Notes: a model not told the origin generated them from the letters alone. Positions 1 to 7,843 are shown, counted from the first letter of the stretch. The stretch: 27,752 nt of DNA from Methylococcaceae bacterium UBA7658 (GCA_002483425.1 DLHW01000002.1:1927-29678); one strand, 5' to 3'. A program made the numbers and translations.

Positions 1-1278
1 CACATCGCACGCACAGGCCGTCCGGGGCCGGTGGTGGTCGATGTACCGAAGGACGTGTCGCTGAAGACCGCGCCGTTCGCGTATCCCGAGCGCGTGGAGA
101 TGCGCTCCTACAACCCGGTCCGCAAGGGGCACGGGGGTCAGATTCGCAAGGCGCTGCAGTTGCTGCTGCATGCCAAGCGCCCCTACATCTATACCGGCGG
201 CGGGGTCGTGCTGGGCAACGCGGCGCGCGAACTGCGCGAACTGGCCGACATGCTCGGCTTTCCGTGCACCAACACGCTCATGGGGTTGGGTGCCACGCCG
301 GCCAGCGACCCCAAGTTCCTGGGCATGCTCGGCATGCATGGCACCTACGAGGCGAACATGACCATGCAGCACTGCGACGTGCTGCTCGCCGTCGGCGCGC
401 GTTTCGATGACAGGGTGATCGGCAACCCCAAGCACTTTGCCTCGGTGGAGCGCAAGATCGTCCACATCGACATCGATCCCTCGTCGATCTCCAAGCGTGT
501 CAAGGTCGACATTCCGATCGTCGGCGACGTTAAGGACGTCCTGCAGGAGCTGATTCAGCAGTTGAAGGAGGGGTCCTCGCGCCCGGACGCCACGGCGCTG
601 GCCGCTTGGTGGACCCAGATCAACGACTGGCGCCGCCGCGAATGCCTGAGTTATAAGCGCAGCAACGAGGTCATCAAGCCCCAGCAGGTGGTCGAAACGC
701 TATGGGAGCTGACCCGCGGCATGGACACCTACATCACCTCCGACGTAGGTCAGCACCAGATGTGGGCGGCCCAGTTCTATCGCTTCGAGGAACCGCGCCG
801 CTGGATCAACAGCGGTGGCCTTGGCACCATGGGCGTCGGGCTGCCGTATGCAATGGGCATCAAGCTGGCCAAACCGCAGTCAGAGGTGTTCTGCATCACG
901 GGCGAGGGTTCGATCCAGATGTGCATCCAGGAGCTTTCGACCTGCGCGCAGTACAAGACTCCGGTGAAGATCGTGTCGCTGAACAACCGCTACCTCGGTA
1001 TGGTGCGGCAATGGCAACAACTCGACTACGGCGGTCGCTACTCGCACAGCTACATGGATGCCTTGCCCGACTTCGTCAAGCTGGCCGAGGCCTACGGGCA
1101 CGTCGGTCTGCTTGTCGAGCGTCCGGGTGACGTGGAGCCGGCCCTGCGCGAGGCGATCAAGCTGAAGGACCGTACGGTGTTCCTCGACGTGCGCACCGAC
1201 CCCACCGAAAATGTCTGGCCCATGGTGCAGGCCGGTAAGGGCATCTCCGAAATGCTGCTGGGCTCCGAGGATCTGTAG
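1..1278 (+). CDS. ilvI: Acetolactate synthase large subunit, 3' part (gene starts before window)
   Basis: The reading frame is open from base 1 and already reads HIARTGRPGPVVVDVPKD, an internal segment of acetohydroxyacid synthase catalytic subunits, so the true start lies upstream. The enzyme joins two pyruvates, or pyruvate and 2-oxobutyrate, with ThDP, FAD and Mg2+, as the first common step of Val/Leu/Ile synthesis in the cytoplasm. The visible 425 residues cover the central FAD-binding region and the C-terminal ThDP domain. The ThDP/Mg motif is GEGSIQM with NNRYLGMVRQW downstream (bases about 901-1020). Glu replaces the Asp of the commoner GDGS, a variant I recall in other gammaproteobacterial AHAS. 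The DNA is G+C rich like ilvH, ilvC and pssA. The 163-aa partner downstream matches IlvH rather than the shorter IlvN, hence the symbol ilvI; ilvB would be equally defensible. Confidence 0.95.
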   Translation, partial: HIARTGRPGPVVVDVPKDVSLKTAPFAYPERVEMRSYNPVRKGHGGQIRKALQLLLHAKRPYIYTGGGVVLGNAARELRELADMLGFPCTNTLMGLGATPASDPKFLGMLGMHGTYEANMTMQHCDVLLAVGARFDDRVIGNPKHFASVERKIVHIDIDPSSISKRVKVDIPIVGDVKDVLQELIQQLKEGSSRPDATALAAWWTQINDWRRRECLSYKRSNEVIKPQQVVETLWELTRGMDTYITSDVGQHQMWAAQFYRFEEPRRWINSGGLGTMGVGLPYAMGIKLAKPQSEVFCITGEGSIQMCIQELSTCAQYKTPVKIVSLNNRYLGMVRQWQQLDYGGRYSHSYMDALPDFVKLAEAYGHVGLLVERPGDVEPALREAIKLKDRTVFLDVRTDPTENVWPMVQAGKGISEMLLGSEDL

Positions 1279-1295
1279 ATACGCGGCCTCGGGCA

Positions 1296-1324
1296 AACGG
1301 TCGGCGTTACCACGCCATGCCGTT
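1296..1324 (+). other. Stem-loop in the ilvI-ilvH gap
   Basis: AACGG and CCGTT bracket GGCGT-TACC-ACGCC, giving two stacked 5-bp stems with a small internal loop and a 4-base loop. No T run follows, so it does not look like a terminator. It could be an RNA processing or stability element in the 171-bp gap between the two AHAS subunit genes. The rest of that gap shows nothing recognisable. Confidence 0.3.
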
Positions 1325-1449
1325 CTGCACCGGGCAGGAGTGTCAAGACGGACGCAGAGCCTGATCGAGTTACCACCATCATCGAAGAGCGTGGCCAAAG
1401 CGCGGCGGTTACCGCTGCCGACGCCCAAGAGCGCGAAGGACGAGAGAAC

Positions 1450-1941
1450 ATGAAACACATCATCGCTGTACTGCTGGAGAACGAGCCCGGTGCCCTGTCA
1501 CGGGTCGTGGCGCTGTTCTCGGCGCGCGGTTACAACATCGAGAGCCTCACGGTCGCCCCGACCGAAGATGCCTCGCTGTCGCGCATGACCATCGTGACGA
1601 CCGGGTCCGACGAGGTGATCGAGCAGATCACCAAGCACCTGAACCGGTTGATCGAGGTGGTCAAGGTGGTCGACCTCACCGAAGGCAGTTTTACCGAGCG
1701 GGAGCTTATGCTGATCAAGGTACGCGCCGTCGGCAAGGAGCGCGAGGAGATGAAGCGCATGTCCGACATATTTCGCGGCCGCATCATCGACGTCACCGAC
1801 AAGAGCTACACGATCGAACTGACCGGCGACACGTCGAAGCTCGATGCGTTCATTGATGGCGTCGACCGCACCGCCATTCTGGAAACGGTGCGCACCGGCA
1901 CCAGCGGCATCGGGCGCGGCGAGCGGATCCTGCGGGTCTGA
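1450..1941 (+). CDS. ilvH: Acetolactate synthase small (regulatory) subunit
   Basis: The 163-residue protein is the same length as E. coli IlvH. It begins MKHIIAVLLENEPGALSRV, the N-terminal ACT domain that binds valine, followed by GYNIESLTVAPTED and SRMTIVT, which are diagnostic of the family. The C-terminal half (about residues 80-160, with FRGRIIDVTDKSYTIELTGD and KLDAFID) is the second ACT-like domain. It activates the large subunit encoded upstream and gives end-product inhibition by branched-chain amino acids. The start at 1450 is preceded by GGACGAGAGAAC, a purine-rich ribosome site. It is separated by 171 bp from ilvI and 51 bp from ilvC, in the same direction, so one operon is likely. 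Codons are strongly G/C-ending. Confidence 0.97.
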   Translation: MKHIIAVLLENEPGALSRVVALFSARGYNIESLTVAPTEDASLSRMTIVTTGSDEVIEQITKHLNRLIEVVKVVDLTEGSFTERELMLIKVRAVGKEREEMKRMSDIFRGRIIDVTDKSYTIELTGDTSKLDAFIDGVDRTAILETVRTGTSGIGRGERILRV

Positions 1942-1992
1942 CATGCCGACTGCCGGACAGAACATTCAGTCAATCCACAGGAGCAACGAGAC

Positions 1993-3009
1993 ATGAAGGT
2001 TTACTACGACAAGGACGCCGACCTGAGCCTCATCAAGGGCAAGAACGTCACGATCGTCGGTTACGGGTCGCAGGGCCATGCCCACGCACAGAACCTGAAC
2101 GACAGCGGCGTCAAAGTGACAGTCGGCTTGCGTCGCGGCGGCGCGTCGTGGTCCAAGGTCGAGAAGGCCGGACTGCGGGTGGCCGAAGTGGCCGACGCCG
2201 TGAAGTCGGCTGACGTCGTGATGATCCTGCTGCCCGACGAGCAGATCGGCGCGGTCTACAAGAACGATGTCGAGCCAAATATCCGCAAGGGCGCTTCGCT
2301 CGCCTTTGCGCACGGCTTCAATGTGCACTACGGGCAGGTCGTGGCGCGGGAGGACCTCGACGTCTGGATGGTCGCGCCCAAGGCGCCGGGCCATACCGTG
2401 CGCAACACCTACACGCAGGGTGGCGGCGTGCCCCATCTGATCGCCGTGCACGCCGACAAGAGCGGCAAGGCGCGCGATCTGGCGCTCAGCTATGCCGCAG
2501 CCAACGGCGGCGGCAAGGCCGGCATCATCGAGACCAACTTCCGCGAAGAGACCGAGACCGACTTGTTCGGCGAGCAGGCCGTCCTGTGTGGCGGCACCGT
2601 CGAGCTGATCAAGGCGGGCTACGAAACGTTGGTCGAAGCCGGCTACGCGCCCGAGATGGCGTACTTCGAGTGCCTGCACGAGCTGAAGCTGATCGTCGAC
2701 CTCATCTACGAGGGCGGGATCGCGAACATGAATTACTCGATCTCGAACAACGCCGAGTACGGCGAGTACGTGTCGGGCCCGAAGGTGATCAACGCTGACA
2801 CCAAGGTGGCGATGAAGAAGATGCTGGCCGATATCCAGAGCGGCGAGTATGCGAAGAGCTTCATACTCGAAAATCGCGCCGGCGCGCCGACCCTGCTGTC
2901 ACGCCGGCGCCTGATGTCCGAGCACTCGATCGAGGTGGTAGGCGAGAAGCTGCGCGCGATGATGCCGTGGATCAAGGCCAACAAGCTGGTCGACAAGAGC
3001 CGCAACTGA
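1993..3009 (+). CDS. ilvC: Ketol-acid reductoisomerase (class I)
   Basis: The 338-aa protein has the usual length of the short class I enzymes. It converts 2-acetolactate or 2-aceto-2-hydroxybutyrate to the dihydroxy acid using NADPH and Mg2+. The N-terminal Rossmann motif GYGSQGHAHAQNL lies at about residues 24-36, followed by LRRGGASW, the loop whose Arg and Ser residues favour NADPH. The C-terminal knotted domain carries the Mg ligands in ETETDLFGEQAVLCGG and the ECLHELKLIVDLIYEGG helix. The start is preceded by CAGGAGCAACGAGAC, with a good Shine-Dalgarno core. It lies 51 bp after ilvH and just before pssA, in the order common in Gammaproteobacteria. The long antisense frame across it is a G+C-driven shadow. 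Confidence 0.98.
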   Translation: MKVYYDKDADLSLIKGKNVTIVGYGSQGHAHAQNLNDSGVKVTVGLRRGGASWSKVEKAGLRVAEVADAVKSADVVMILLPDEQIGAVYKNDVEPNIRKGASLAFAHGFNVHYGQVVAREDLDVWMVAPKAPGHTVRNTYTQGGGVPHLIAVHADKSGKARDLALSYAAANGGGKAGIIETNFREETETDLFGEQAVLCGGTVELIKAGYETLVEAGYAPEMAYFECLHELKLIVDLIYEGGIANMNYSISNNAEYGEYVSGPKVINADTKVAMKKMLADIQSGEYAKSFILENRAGAPTLLSRRRLMSEHSIEVVGEKLRAMMPWIKANKLVDKSRN

Positions 3010-3041
3010 TTTGGGCGGCTCCGGCGCGACGATCGCACGCC

Positions 3042-3875
3042 ATGAACGATCCCGTCCACCCGCACGAAGTCGTCGCGGGCGATGCAGTGGAGGCGCCGCG
3101 GCCGCGCCGCAAGGGCATCTACATCCTGCCCAACTTGTTCACGCTGGCGTCGTTGTTCGGCGGCTTCTACGCCGTCGTGATGGCGATGAACGGGCGCTTC
3201 GAGAATGCGGCGATCGGCATCTTTTGCGCGATGGTGCTGGACAGCCTGGATGGGCGCGTTGCGCGGATGACGAACACGCAAAGCGCATTCGGCGAGCAGA
3301 TGGACAGCCTGTCCGATATGGTGAGCTTCGGCGCGGCGCCAGCGCTGATCGTCTACGAATGGTCGCTCAAGGGGTTGGGCAAACTGGGCTGGATCGCGTC
3401 GTTCGTGTATTGCGCCGGTGCGGCGCTGCGGCTGGCGCGCTTCAACACCAACATCGGAATCGTCGACAAGCGCTATTTCCAGGGGCTTCCGAGTCCGGCC
3501 GCGGCGGCCCTGGTGACCGGGATGATCTGGGTGCTCGACGACTACGGCGTGCGCGACGCCGGGCGCATCGACTGGCTGGTGTGGACGGCGTTCGTGGTCA
3601 CGCTGTATGCCGGCCTGACGATGGTGACCAACGTGCCCTTCTACAGCTTCAAGGACGTGAGCTTCAAGCGATCGGTGCCCTTCATCGTGATCGTCGCCAT
3701 CGCGCTCGCCATCGCGGTGATCAACATCCATCCGCCGCTGGTGTTGTTCGCGTTGTTCTGCGTCTACGGCCTCTCGGGCTATGTGGTGTACGGCTATCGC
3801 CGGGCCAAGGGCAAGCCGGTCAGCGTGATCGCCACGTCGACCGACGAGCCCGACGAAGAGGGTCTGCATCGGTGA
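3042..3875 (+). CDS. pssA: CDP-diacylglycerol--serine O-phosphatidyltransferase
   Basis: This membrane enzyme makes phosphatidylserine from CDP-diacylglycerol and serine, the entry to phosphatidylethanolamine. The CDP-alcohol phosphatidyltransferase signature DG-x2-AR-x8-G-x3-D-x3-D is complete in DGRVARMTNTQSAFGEQMDS and the four residues after it (about 70-91). There are several hydrophobic helices, for example LPNLFTLASLFGGFYAVVMA near the N terminus and FIVIVAIALAIAVI towards the C terminus. I chose ATG 3042 (277 aa, MNDPVHPHEV). The frame is open back to 2967 but that part overlaps the end of ilvC. The charged, Pro/Arg-rich N-terminal 30 residues precede the first membrane segment. PssA is not a branched-chain enzyme but lies between ilvC and leuA in many Gammaproteobacteria. 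Confidence 0.93.
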   Translation: MNDPVHPHEVVAGDAVEAPRPRRKGIYILPNLFTLASLFGGFYAVVMAMNGRFENAAIGIFCAMVLDSLDGRVARMTNTQSAFGEQMDSLSDMVSFGAAPALIVYEWSLKGLGKLGWIASFVYCAGAALRLARFNTNIGIVDKRYFQGLPSPAAAALVTGMIWVLDDYGVRDAGRIDWLVWTAFVVTLYAGLTMVTNVPFYSFKDVSFKRSVPFIVIVAIALAIAVINIHPPLVLFALFCVYGLSGYVVYGYRRAKGKPVSVIATSTDEPDEEGLHR

Positions 3876-3896
3876 TGCGGAACGCCTGCTAACGCG

Positions 3897-3905
3897 TGCT
3901 ATAGT
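3897..3905 (+). promoter_or_regulatory. Possible extended -10 promoter before the leucine leader
   Basis: TGCTATAGT fits an extended -10 element (TGn plus TATAGT). There is no good -35 about 17 bp upstream. Transcription would start near 3912, the ATG of the leader peptide, making the leader mRNA almost leaderless. The alternative is that the attenuator acts on read-through from the ilv operon. Confidence 0.3.
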
Positions 3906-3911
3906 TTGCCC

Positions 3912-3968
3912 ATGGTCTTGCAACGCTTCGCCGCGACGCTGCTACTAGGCGTATTCAGGGTGCGCTGA
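3912..3968 (+). CDS. leuL: Leucine leader peptide (leuL-like)
   Basis: The ATG frame encodes 18 residues, MVLQRFAATLLLGVFRVR, followed by TGA. Codons 10-12 are CTG CTA CTA, three consecutive Leu codons of which two are the CTA triplet that is rare in this G+C-rich stretch. Three Val codons also occur. The peptide resembles the E. coli leu leader in layout (short, Arg/Phe-flanked Leu run, ending Phe-x-Val-Arg). It lies just upstream of a perfect terminator hairpin and then a leuA-family gene. By analogy with established leu attenuation, ribosome stalling at the Leu run when charged tRNA-Leu is scarce would favour antitermination. There is no obvious Shine-Dalgarno before the ATG. Confidence 0.75.
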   Translation: MVLQRFAATLLLGVFRVR

Positions 3969-3993
3969 CCAGACTCGACCTCGTTTTCTGCTC

Positions 3994-4035
3994 AACGGCC
4001 CGCTCGTGATTCCCACAGCGGGCCGTTGGTTTTTT
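3994..4035 (+). terminator. Attenuator: rho-independent terminator upstream of leuA
   Basis: AACGGCCCGCT (3994-4004) and AGCGGGCCGTT (4017-4027) form a perfect 11-bp stem with a 12-base loop. GG and six T (4030-4035) follow. It lies 25 bp after the stop of the leader peptide and 30 bp before leuA, the position of a transcription attenuator. I did not identify the competing antiterminator pairing with certainty. Confidence 0.85.
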
Positions 4036-4065
4036 GGCGGCTGACTGATCTGAAGAGGCAACGGC

Positions 4066-5601
4066 ATGGCTGACAAACTGATCATCTTCGACACCACCTT
4101 GCGCGACGGCGAGCAGACGCAGGGCGTGTCGTTTACGCCTGCGGAAAAGGTCAGCATTGCCAAGGCCTTGTTGCAAAATTTGCGGGTCGACCGGATCGAG
4201 GTGGCCTCTGCCCGTGTGTCGCAAGGTGAGAAAGAGGCGGTTAAAAGTATCAACGAATGGGCGAAACACGAAGGATTCGAGGGCCGCACCGAGGTATTAG
4301 GTTTTGTCGATCACACCAAAAGTGTGGACTGGATATGCGACACCGGCGGCAAGGTGATTAACCTGCTGACCAAGGGCAGTGAAAAGCATTGCCGCGAGCA
4401 ATTGGGCAAAACCTTGGAACAACATACGGCCGACATCCTGCAAACGATAAGCTATGCTCGTGAAAAAGGTTTAAACGTCAACGTATACCTGGAAGATTGG
4501 TCGAACGGTTATCGCGACAATCCTGCGTATGTGTTCGGTCTGATGGATAATTTGAGGCATGCTGGCATCGAACATTTCATGCTGCCCGACACATTAGGAG
4601 TACTATCCCCTGATGAGGTCTACGCCAGTCTTAGCGACATGTGCAGCCGTTATCCCGAATTACAATTCGATTTCCATCCGCATAATGATTACGGACTGGC
4701 AACTGCAAATGTAATGGCGGCGGTGCGCGCAGGCATTAACAACATCCATTGCACCATCAATTGTCTGGGCGAACGTGCGGGCAATGCGTCGCTGGCGGAA
4801 GTGGCAGTGGTGTTGCGGGATAAAATGCACATGCGGCTGGCGATTGACGAAAGCCATATTGTAGCCCTCAGCAATATGGTGGAAACTTTTTCCGGTAAAC
4901 GTGTTGCCGCCAATGCACCGATAATCGGTGCGGATGTGTTTACCCAAACAGCAGGTATTCACGCCGACGGCGACCAGAAAGGGGGTTTGTATAAATCCAA
5001 ACTCGGGCCGGAGCGGTTTTCCCGTACGCACAGTTATGCACTCGGAAAAATGAGTGGTAAAGCTTCACTTAAGAAAAACTTGGAGCAACTGGAATTGGAA
5101 TTGTCCGAGGAAGACCAGAAGAAAGTCCTCGATCAGATTGTGCGATTAGGCGATTCCAAGCAAACGATTACTTCCGATGACTTGCCTTTTATCATTGCGG
5201 ATGTTCTGGCAAGTAAGGATTACCAGCATCTCAAATTACTCAATTGCTCGATTACCAGCGGCTTTAATTTGGAGTCCACGGCTAGCATACGGGTTAACTT
5301 GAACGGTAAAGATCACGTGGCTTCTGGTATCGGTAACGGCGGATTCGATGCTTTTATTCATGCTATCGAAAAAGTCATGACCGGTTTCGGCTTTTCATTA
5401 CCTGATTTGCTGGATTACGAAGTCAGGATTCCTAAAGGCGGGCATACCAATGCGCTCACGGAGTGCGTAATAACTTGGAGTTGCAGCGGCGAAATCCGCA
5501 AAACTCGGGGCGTCCATGCCAACCAAGTCTTTGCCGCCGTGCTGGCAACGCTTCGTATCATCAATATGCGGTTGCATGAGATGAATGTTCCACCGTTATA
5601 A
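4066..5601 (+). CDS. leuA: 2-isopropylmalate synthase family enzyme (LeuA/CimA-like)
   Basis: The 511-aa protein condenses acetyl-CoA with a 2-oxo acid. It has the DRE-TIM barrel N-terminal motif DTTLRDGEQ at residues 9-17, metal-ligand HPHND at 204-208, and NCLGERAGNASLAEV and GIHADG further on. A C-terminal LeuA-type allosteric domain spans about residues 380-505. The start is supported by GAAGAGG 9-14 bases upstream. The body (QTQGVSFTPAEK, RIEVASARVS, NVYLEDWSNG) resembles the divergent LeuA-like branch I associate with Bacteroidetes more than classical proteobacterial LeuA, whose motif reads GEQSPGASM. 2-Isopropylmalate and (R)-citramalate synthases cannot be told apart with certainty here; the leucine leader upstream favours leucine synthesis. 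Base composition falls sharply within the first 200 bp. Confidence 0.85.
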   Translation: MADKLIIFDTTLRDGEQTQGVSFTPAEKVSIAKALLQNLRVDRIEVASARVSQGEKEAVKSINEWAKHEGFEGRTEVLGFVDHTKSVDWICDTGGKVINLLTKGSEKHCREQLGKTLEQHTADILQTISYAREKGLNVNVYLEDWSNGYRDNPAYVFGLMDNLRHAGIEHFMLPDTLGVLSPDEVYASLSDMCSRYPELQFDFHPHNDYGLATANVMAAVRAGINNIHCTINCLGERAGNASLAEVAVVLRDKMHMRLAIDESHIVALSNMVETFSGKRVAANAPIIGADVFTQTAGIHADGDQKGGLYKSKLGPERFSRTHSYALGKMSGKASLKKNLEQLELELSEEDQKKVLDQIVRLGDSKQTITSDDLPFIIADVLASKDYQHLKLLNCSITSGFNLESTASIRVNLNGKDHVASGIGNGGFDAFIHAIEKVMTGFGFSLPDLLDYEVRIPKGGHTNALTECVITWSCSGEIRKTRGVHANQVFAAVLATLRIINMRLHEMNVPPL

Positions 5602-5608
5602 TTTTCTC

Positions 5609-5635
5609 AAAGTTTAAGATTGGTTTTTAAGCTTT
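5609..5635 (+). terminator. Possible terminator after leuA
   Basis: AAAGTTTAA and TTAAGCTTT can pair over 9 bp with one G-T wobble around a 9-base loop, followed by a short T-rich tail. It lies 7 bp after the leuA stop in the gap between convergent leuA and nadE. The stem is A+T rich and weak. Confidence 0.4.
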
Positions 5636-5702
5636 TCTGCGAATCACATTATTGCCGCCGCTCGGCATCGCCATCTCTGTATTCAGGCCGATGTTGAGGT
5701 TA

Positions 5703-7340
5703 CTAACTTTTTATACCTCTGTAGCCGGAAGTAATCGGGTAACGTCTGTCTCTACCGAAAGCTCTAGTGGTAATTCGGATTCCCGGTGGCGATTGCCTGC
5801 GTTTGTATTCGTTTCTATCAACAAGACTTATTGCCCTGGCGACATACTCGCGGCTAAATCCTGCGGCAATGATTTCTTCAGCAGATTGGTCGCGTTCGAC
5901 ATATCTTTCCAAAATAGGATCGAGAATATCGTAAGGCGGTAAAGAATCTTGGTCGATTTGATCTGGTGCAAGTTCAGCCGACGGCGGTCTGATAAGCACC
6001 CGTTCGGGAATAACAGGGGAGAGCGAATTACGGTAACGCGCCAATTCGTATACCAGCATTTTAGGCACGTCCTTGATCGGCGCGAAGCCGCCAGCCATGT
6101 CGCCGTATAGCGTGGCGTAACCGACACTCATCTCGCTTTTATTGCCGGTGGTCAGCAGTAATTTTCCTTGTTTGTTCGACATCGCCATCAAGATTACACC
6201 CCGGCAACGCGCCTGGATGTTTTCTTCCGTCGTATCTTTTTTTGTACCGGCAAAAGTCTCAGCTAACATGCCGGTAAAAGCATTGACGGCTGGTTCAATA
6301 GGGATTGTGTGATATTTAACGCCCAATGCTTCGGCTTCTAAAGCCGCATCCTCGTTGCTCATGTCTTGGGTGTAACGCGAAGGCATCAATACCGCTTCGA
6401 CTTTATCGCTACCCAGGGCATCGGCGGCAAGCGCCAACACGAGTGCGGAATCGATACCGCCGGACAGCCCCAAAATTGCACCGCCAAATCCGTTTTTCCG
6501 CACATAATCTTTAATGCCCAACACGAGCGCATGGTAAGCGCTGGCAATTTTTTCATCCAAAGGAACACAAGTGGTTGGTATGGGCTGGTTATCCTTAAAT
6601 TCAAATACACCTAGAGATTCTTGGAATTCTTCGGCGCGGTAAACGATTTCGCCTTGTTGATTGACGGCAAAGGAAGCGCCATCGAATATCAATTCATCTT
6701 GCCCGCCGACTTGATTAACGTATACCAAAGGGATTTGCGCCGCTTTGACTTGCGAACAAATAACTGCTTCGCGCTGGTGCATTTTCCCTAAGTTGAACGG
6801 CGAAGCATTCAGGGTTAGCAATATGTCCGCCCCAGCTTGCTTATTGGCGGCAATAATGCCATCCTGCCAGACATCTTCGCAGATAGTAAGGCCGATAAAA
6901 GACCCGTTAAACTCAAATACGCACGGCTGGTTGCCGGGCGTAAAATAGCGTCGTTCGTCAAAAACACCGTAATTCGGCAAGGCTTGTTTGCGGTAACAGG
7001 CCAAAGTAACTCCGTTATGCAAAACGGCCGCACTGTTGTAGAGCTTGCCATCAGCTAATTCAGGGAAACCTATCACTAAGGCAATATCATTGACGCTCTC
7101 CGCAATGGCATGAATGGCGTTATTGGCTTCCTCGATAAAGTCTTTGCGAAATAGCAAGTCCTCTGCCGGATACCCGGTCACGATAAGCTCAGGGAAAACC
7201 ACTATGTCCGCAGCTAAATCATCACGCGCGATGTTTGCCGCCTTGATGATGCTATTAACATTGGCGGCGATGTTGCCGACTTGGAAGTTAATTTGGGCAA
7301 GGGCGATTTTAAGCCCTCCGATTTCTTTAGTGCTAGACAT
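5703..7340 (-). CDS. nadE: Glutamine-dependent NAD+ synthetase
   Basis: The 545-aa protein carries out the last step of NAD synthesis, amidating nicotinic acid adenine dinucleotide with ATP and ammonia taken from glutamine. The N-terminal nitrilase-type glutaminase domain (about 10-260) shows the Glu-Lys-Cys triad at E51 (FPELIVTGYP), K118 (YRKQALPNYGVFDE) and C154 (TICEDVW). The C-terminal NAD synthetase domain (about 270-540) has the ATP-pyrophosphatase P-loop SGGIDS at 293-298 and TTGNKSEMSVGYATLYGDM. Length and domain order match the bacterial two-domain enzyme. It is convergent with leuA and transcribed away from the toxin-antitoxin region. Its lower G+C content matches the rest of the window. 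Confidence 0.97.
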   Translation of the reverse strand: MSSTKEIGGLKIALAQINFQVGNIAANVNSIIKAANIARDDLAADIVVFPELIVTGYPAEDLLFRKDFIEEANNAIHAIAESVNDIALVIGFPELADGKLYNSAAVLHNGVTLACYRKQALPNYGVFDERRYFTPGNQPCVFEFNGSFIGLTICEDVWQDGIIAANKQAGADILLTLNASPFNLGKMHQREAVICSQVKAAQIPLVYVNQVGGQDELIFDGASFAVNQQGEIVYRAEEFQESLGVFEFKDNQPIPTTCVPLDEKIASAYHALVLGIKDYVRKNGFGGAILGLSGGIDSALVLALAADALGSDKVEAVLMPSRYTQDMSNEDAALEAEALGVKYHTIPIEPAVNAFTGMLAETFAGTKKDTTEENIQARCRGVILMAMSNKQGKLLLTTGNKSEMSVGYATLYGDMAGGFAPIKDVPKMLVYELARYRNSLSPVIPERVLIRPPSAELAPDQIDQDSLPPYDILDPILERYVERDQSAEEIIAAGFSREYVARAISLVDRNEYKRRQSPPGIRITTRAFGRDRRYPITSGYRGIKS

Positions 7341-7405
7341 GGTTTACTTGAGGTATTCGTAAGAATTAAAATATCATCAGCTTGAATTATGAGAGGCCGC
7401 TAAAT

Positions 7406-7425
7406 AAAGTACATCAGAATACTTT
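7406..7425 (-). terminator. Weak hairpin after the PIN toxin gene
   Basis: AAAGTA and TACTTT form a 6-bp stem with an 8-base loop directly after the stop codon of the minus-strand PIN toxin gene. On that strand it is followed by ATTTAG, so it is at best a weak terminator. Confidence 0.3.
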
Positions 7426-7426
7426 C

Positions 7427-7843
7427 TCAAACAGGAATGATTTGAACGCCAGTATTTGTACCAGCGTTCCTCAGGCGCTTATCGTTGGTAGCAAGGGGCA
7501 GTCCACGCCGTATTGCCAGTTCCAAATAGGCTGCACCGTAAGTAGTTAAGTTTTCTGCACGGGCAAGCGCCAGAATCTCATGCAGGGCGCGTGACGGTGT
7601 TTCGTCATCAGTGACAATGGGCAAATAGCCAATGAGTTCAAGGCGAGTGGACACATCAGCCGACATAATGCGACCCATGCGCTCGGCTTGTATCATGACG
7701 TTTCCTAACTCCAGATGCCACAGGGAAGGCACCAGCGCACCTTCATCCCTTACGCGCTCCAACAAAGCATCGCAAATATCGGATGCTTCATCTTCAAAGC
7801 ACCACGCTACGGCAATGGAGCAATCAAGAACAAAGCCCGTCAT
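7427..7843 (-). CDS. PIN-domain (VapC-like) toxin with a substituted catalytic position
   Basis: The 138-aa protein has the length and pattern of type II PIN toxins, Mg2+-dependent ribonucleases that cut tRNA or rRNA. Acidic residues expected in the active site are D7 (FVLDCS), E45 (LWHLELGN) and D121 (LATNDKRL). The fourth, normally the Asp of a YDAAYLELA motif, is Gly103 here: TTYGAAYLELAIRRG, codon GGT on the minus strand (7535-7537). A single A-to-G change from GAT explains it. The gene overlaps the antitoxin stop by 4 bp (ATGA), the usual coupled arrangement with antitoxin first. The family call is secure. Whether the toxin is still active is uncertain because one metal-binding acid appears to be missing. 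Confidence 0.88.
   Translation of the reverse strand: MTGFVLDCSIAVAWCFEDEASDICDALLERVRDEGALVPSLWHLELGNVMIQAERMGRIMSADVSTRLELIGYLPIVTDDETPSRALHEILALARAENLTTYGAAYLELAIRRGLPLATNDKRLRNAGTNTGVQIIPV

Noticed and set aside
880..1458. 192-codon minus-strand frame over ilvI and the ilvI-ilvH gap
   Set aside because: Antisense to ilvI, no ribosome site and no recognisable domain; a composition shadow.
2733..3923. 396-codon open frame on the minus strand across the ilvC end and pssA
   Set aside because: It is antisense to two clear genes in G+C-rich DNA, its translation is His/Arg/Asp-rich without family features, and such frames are expected by composition.
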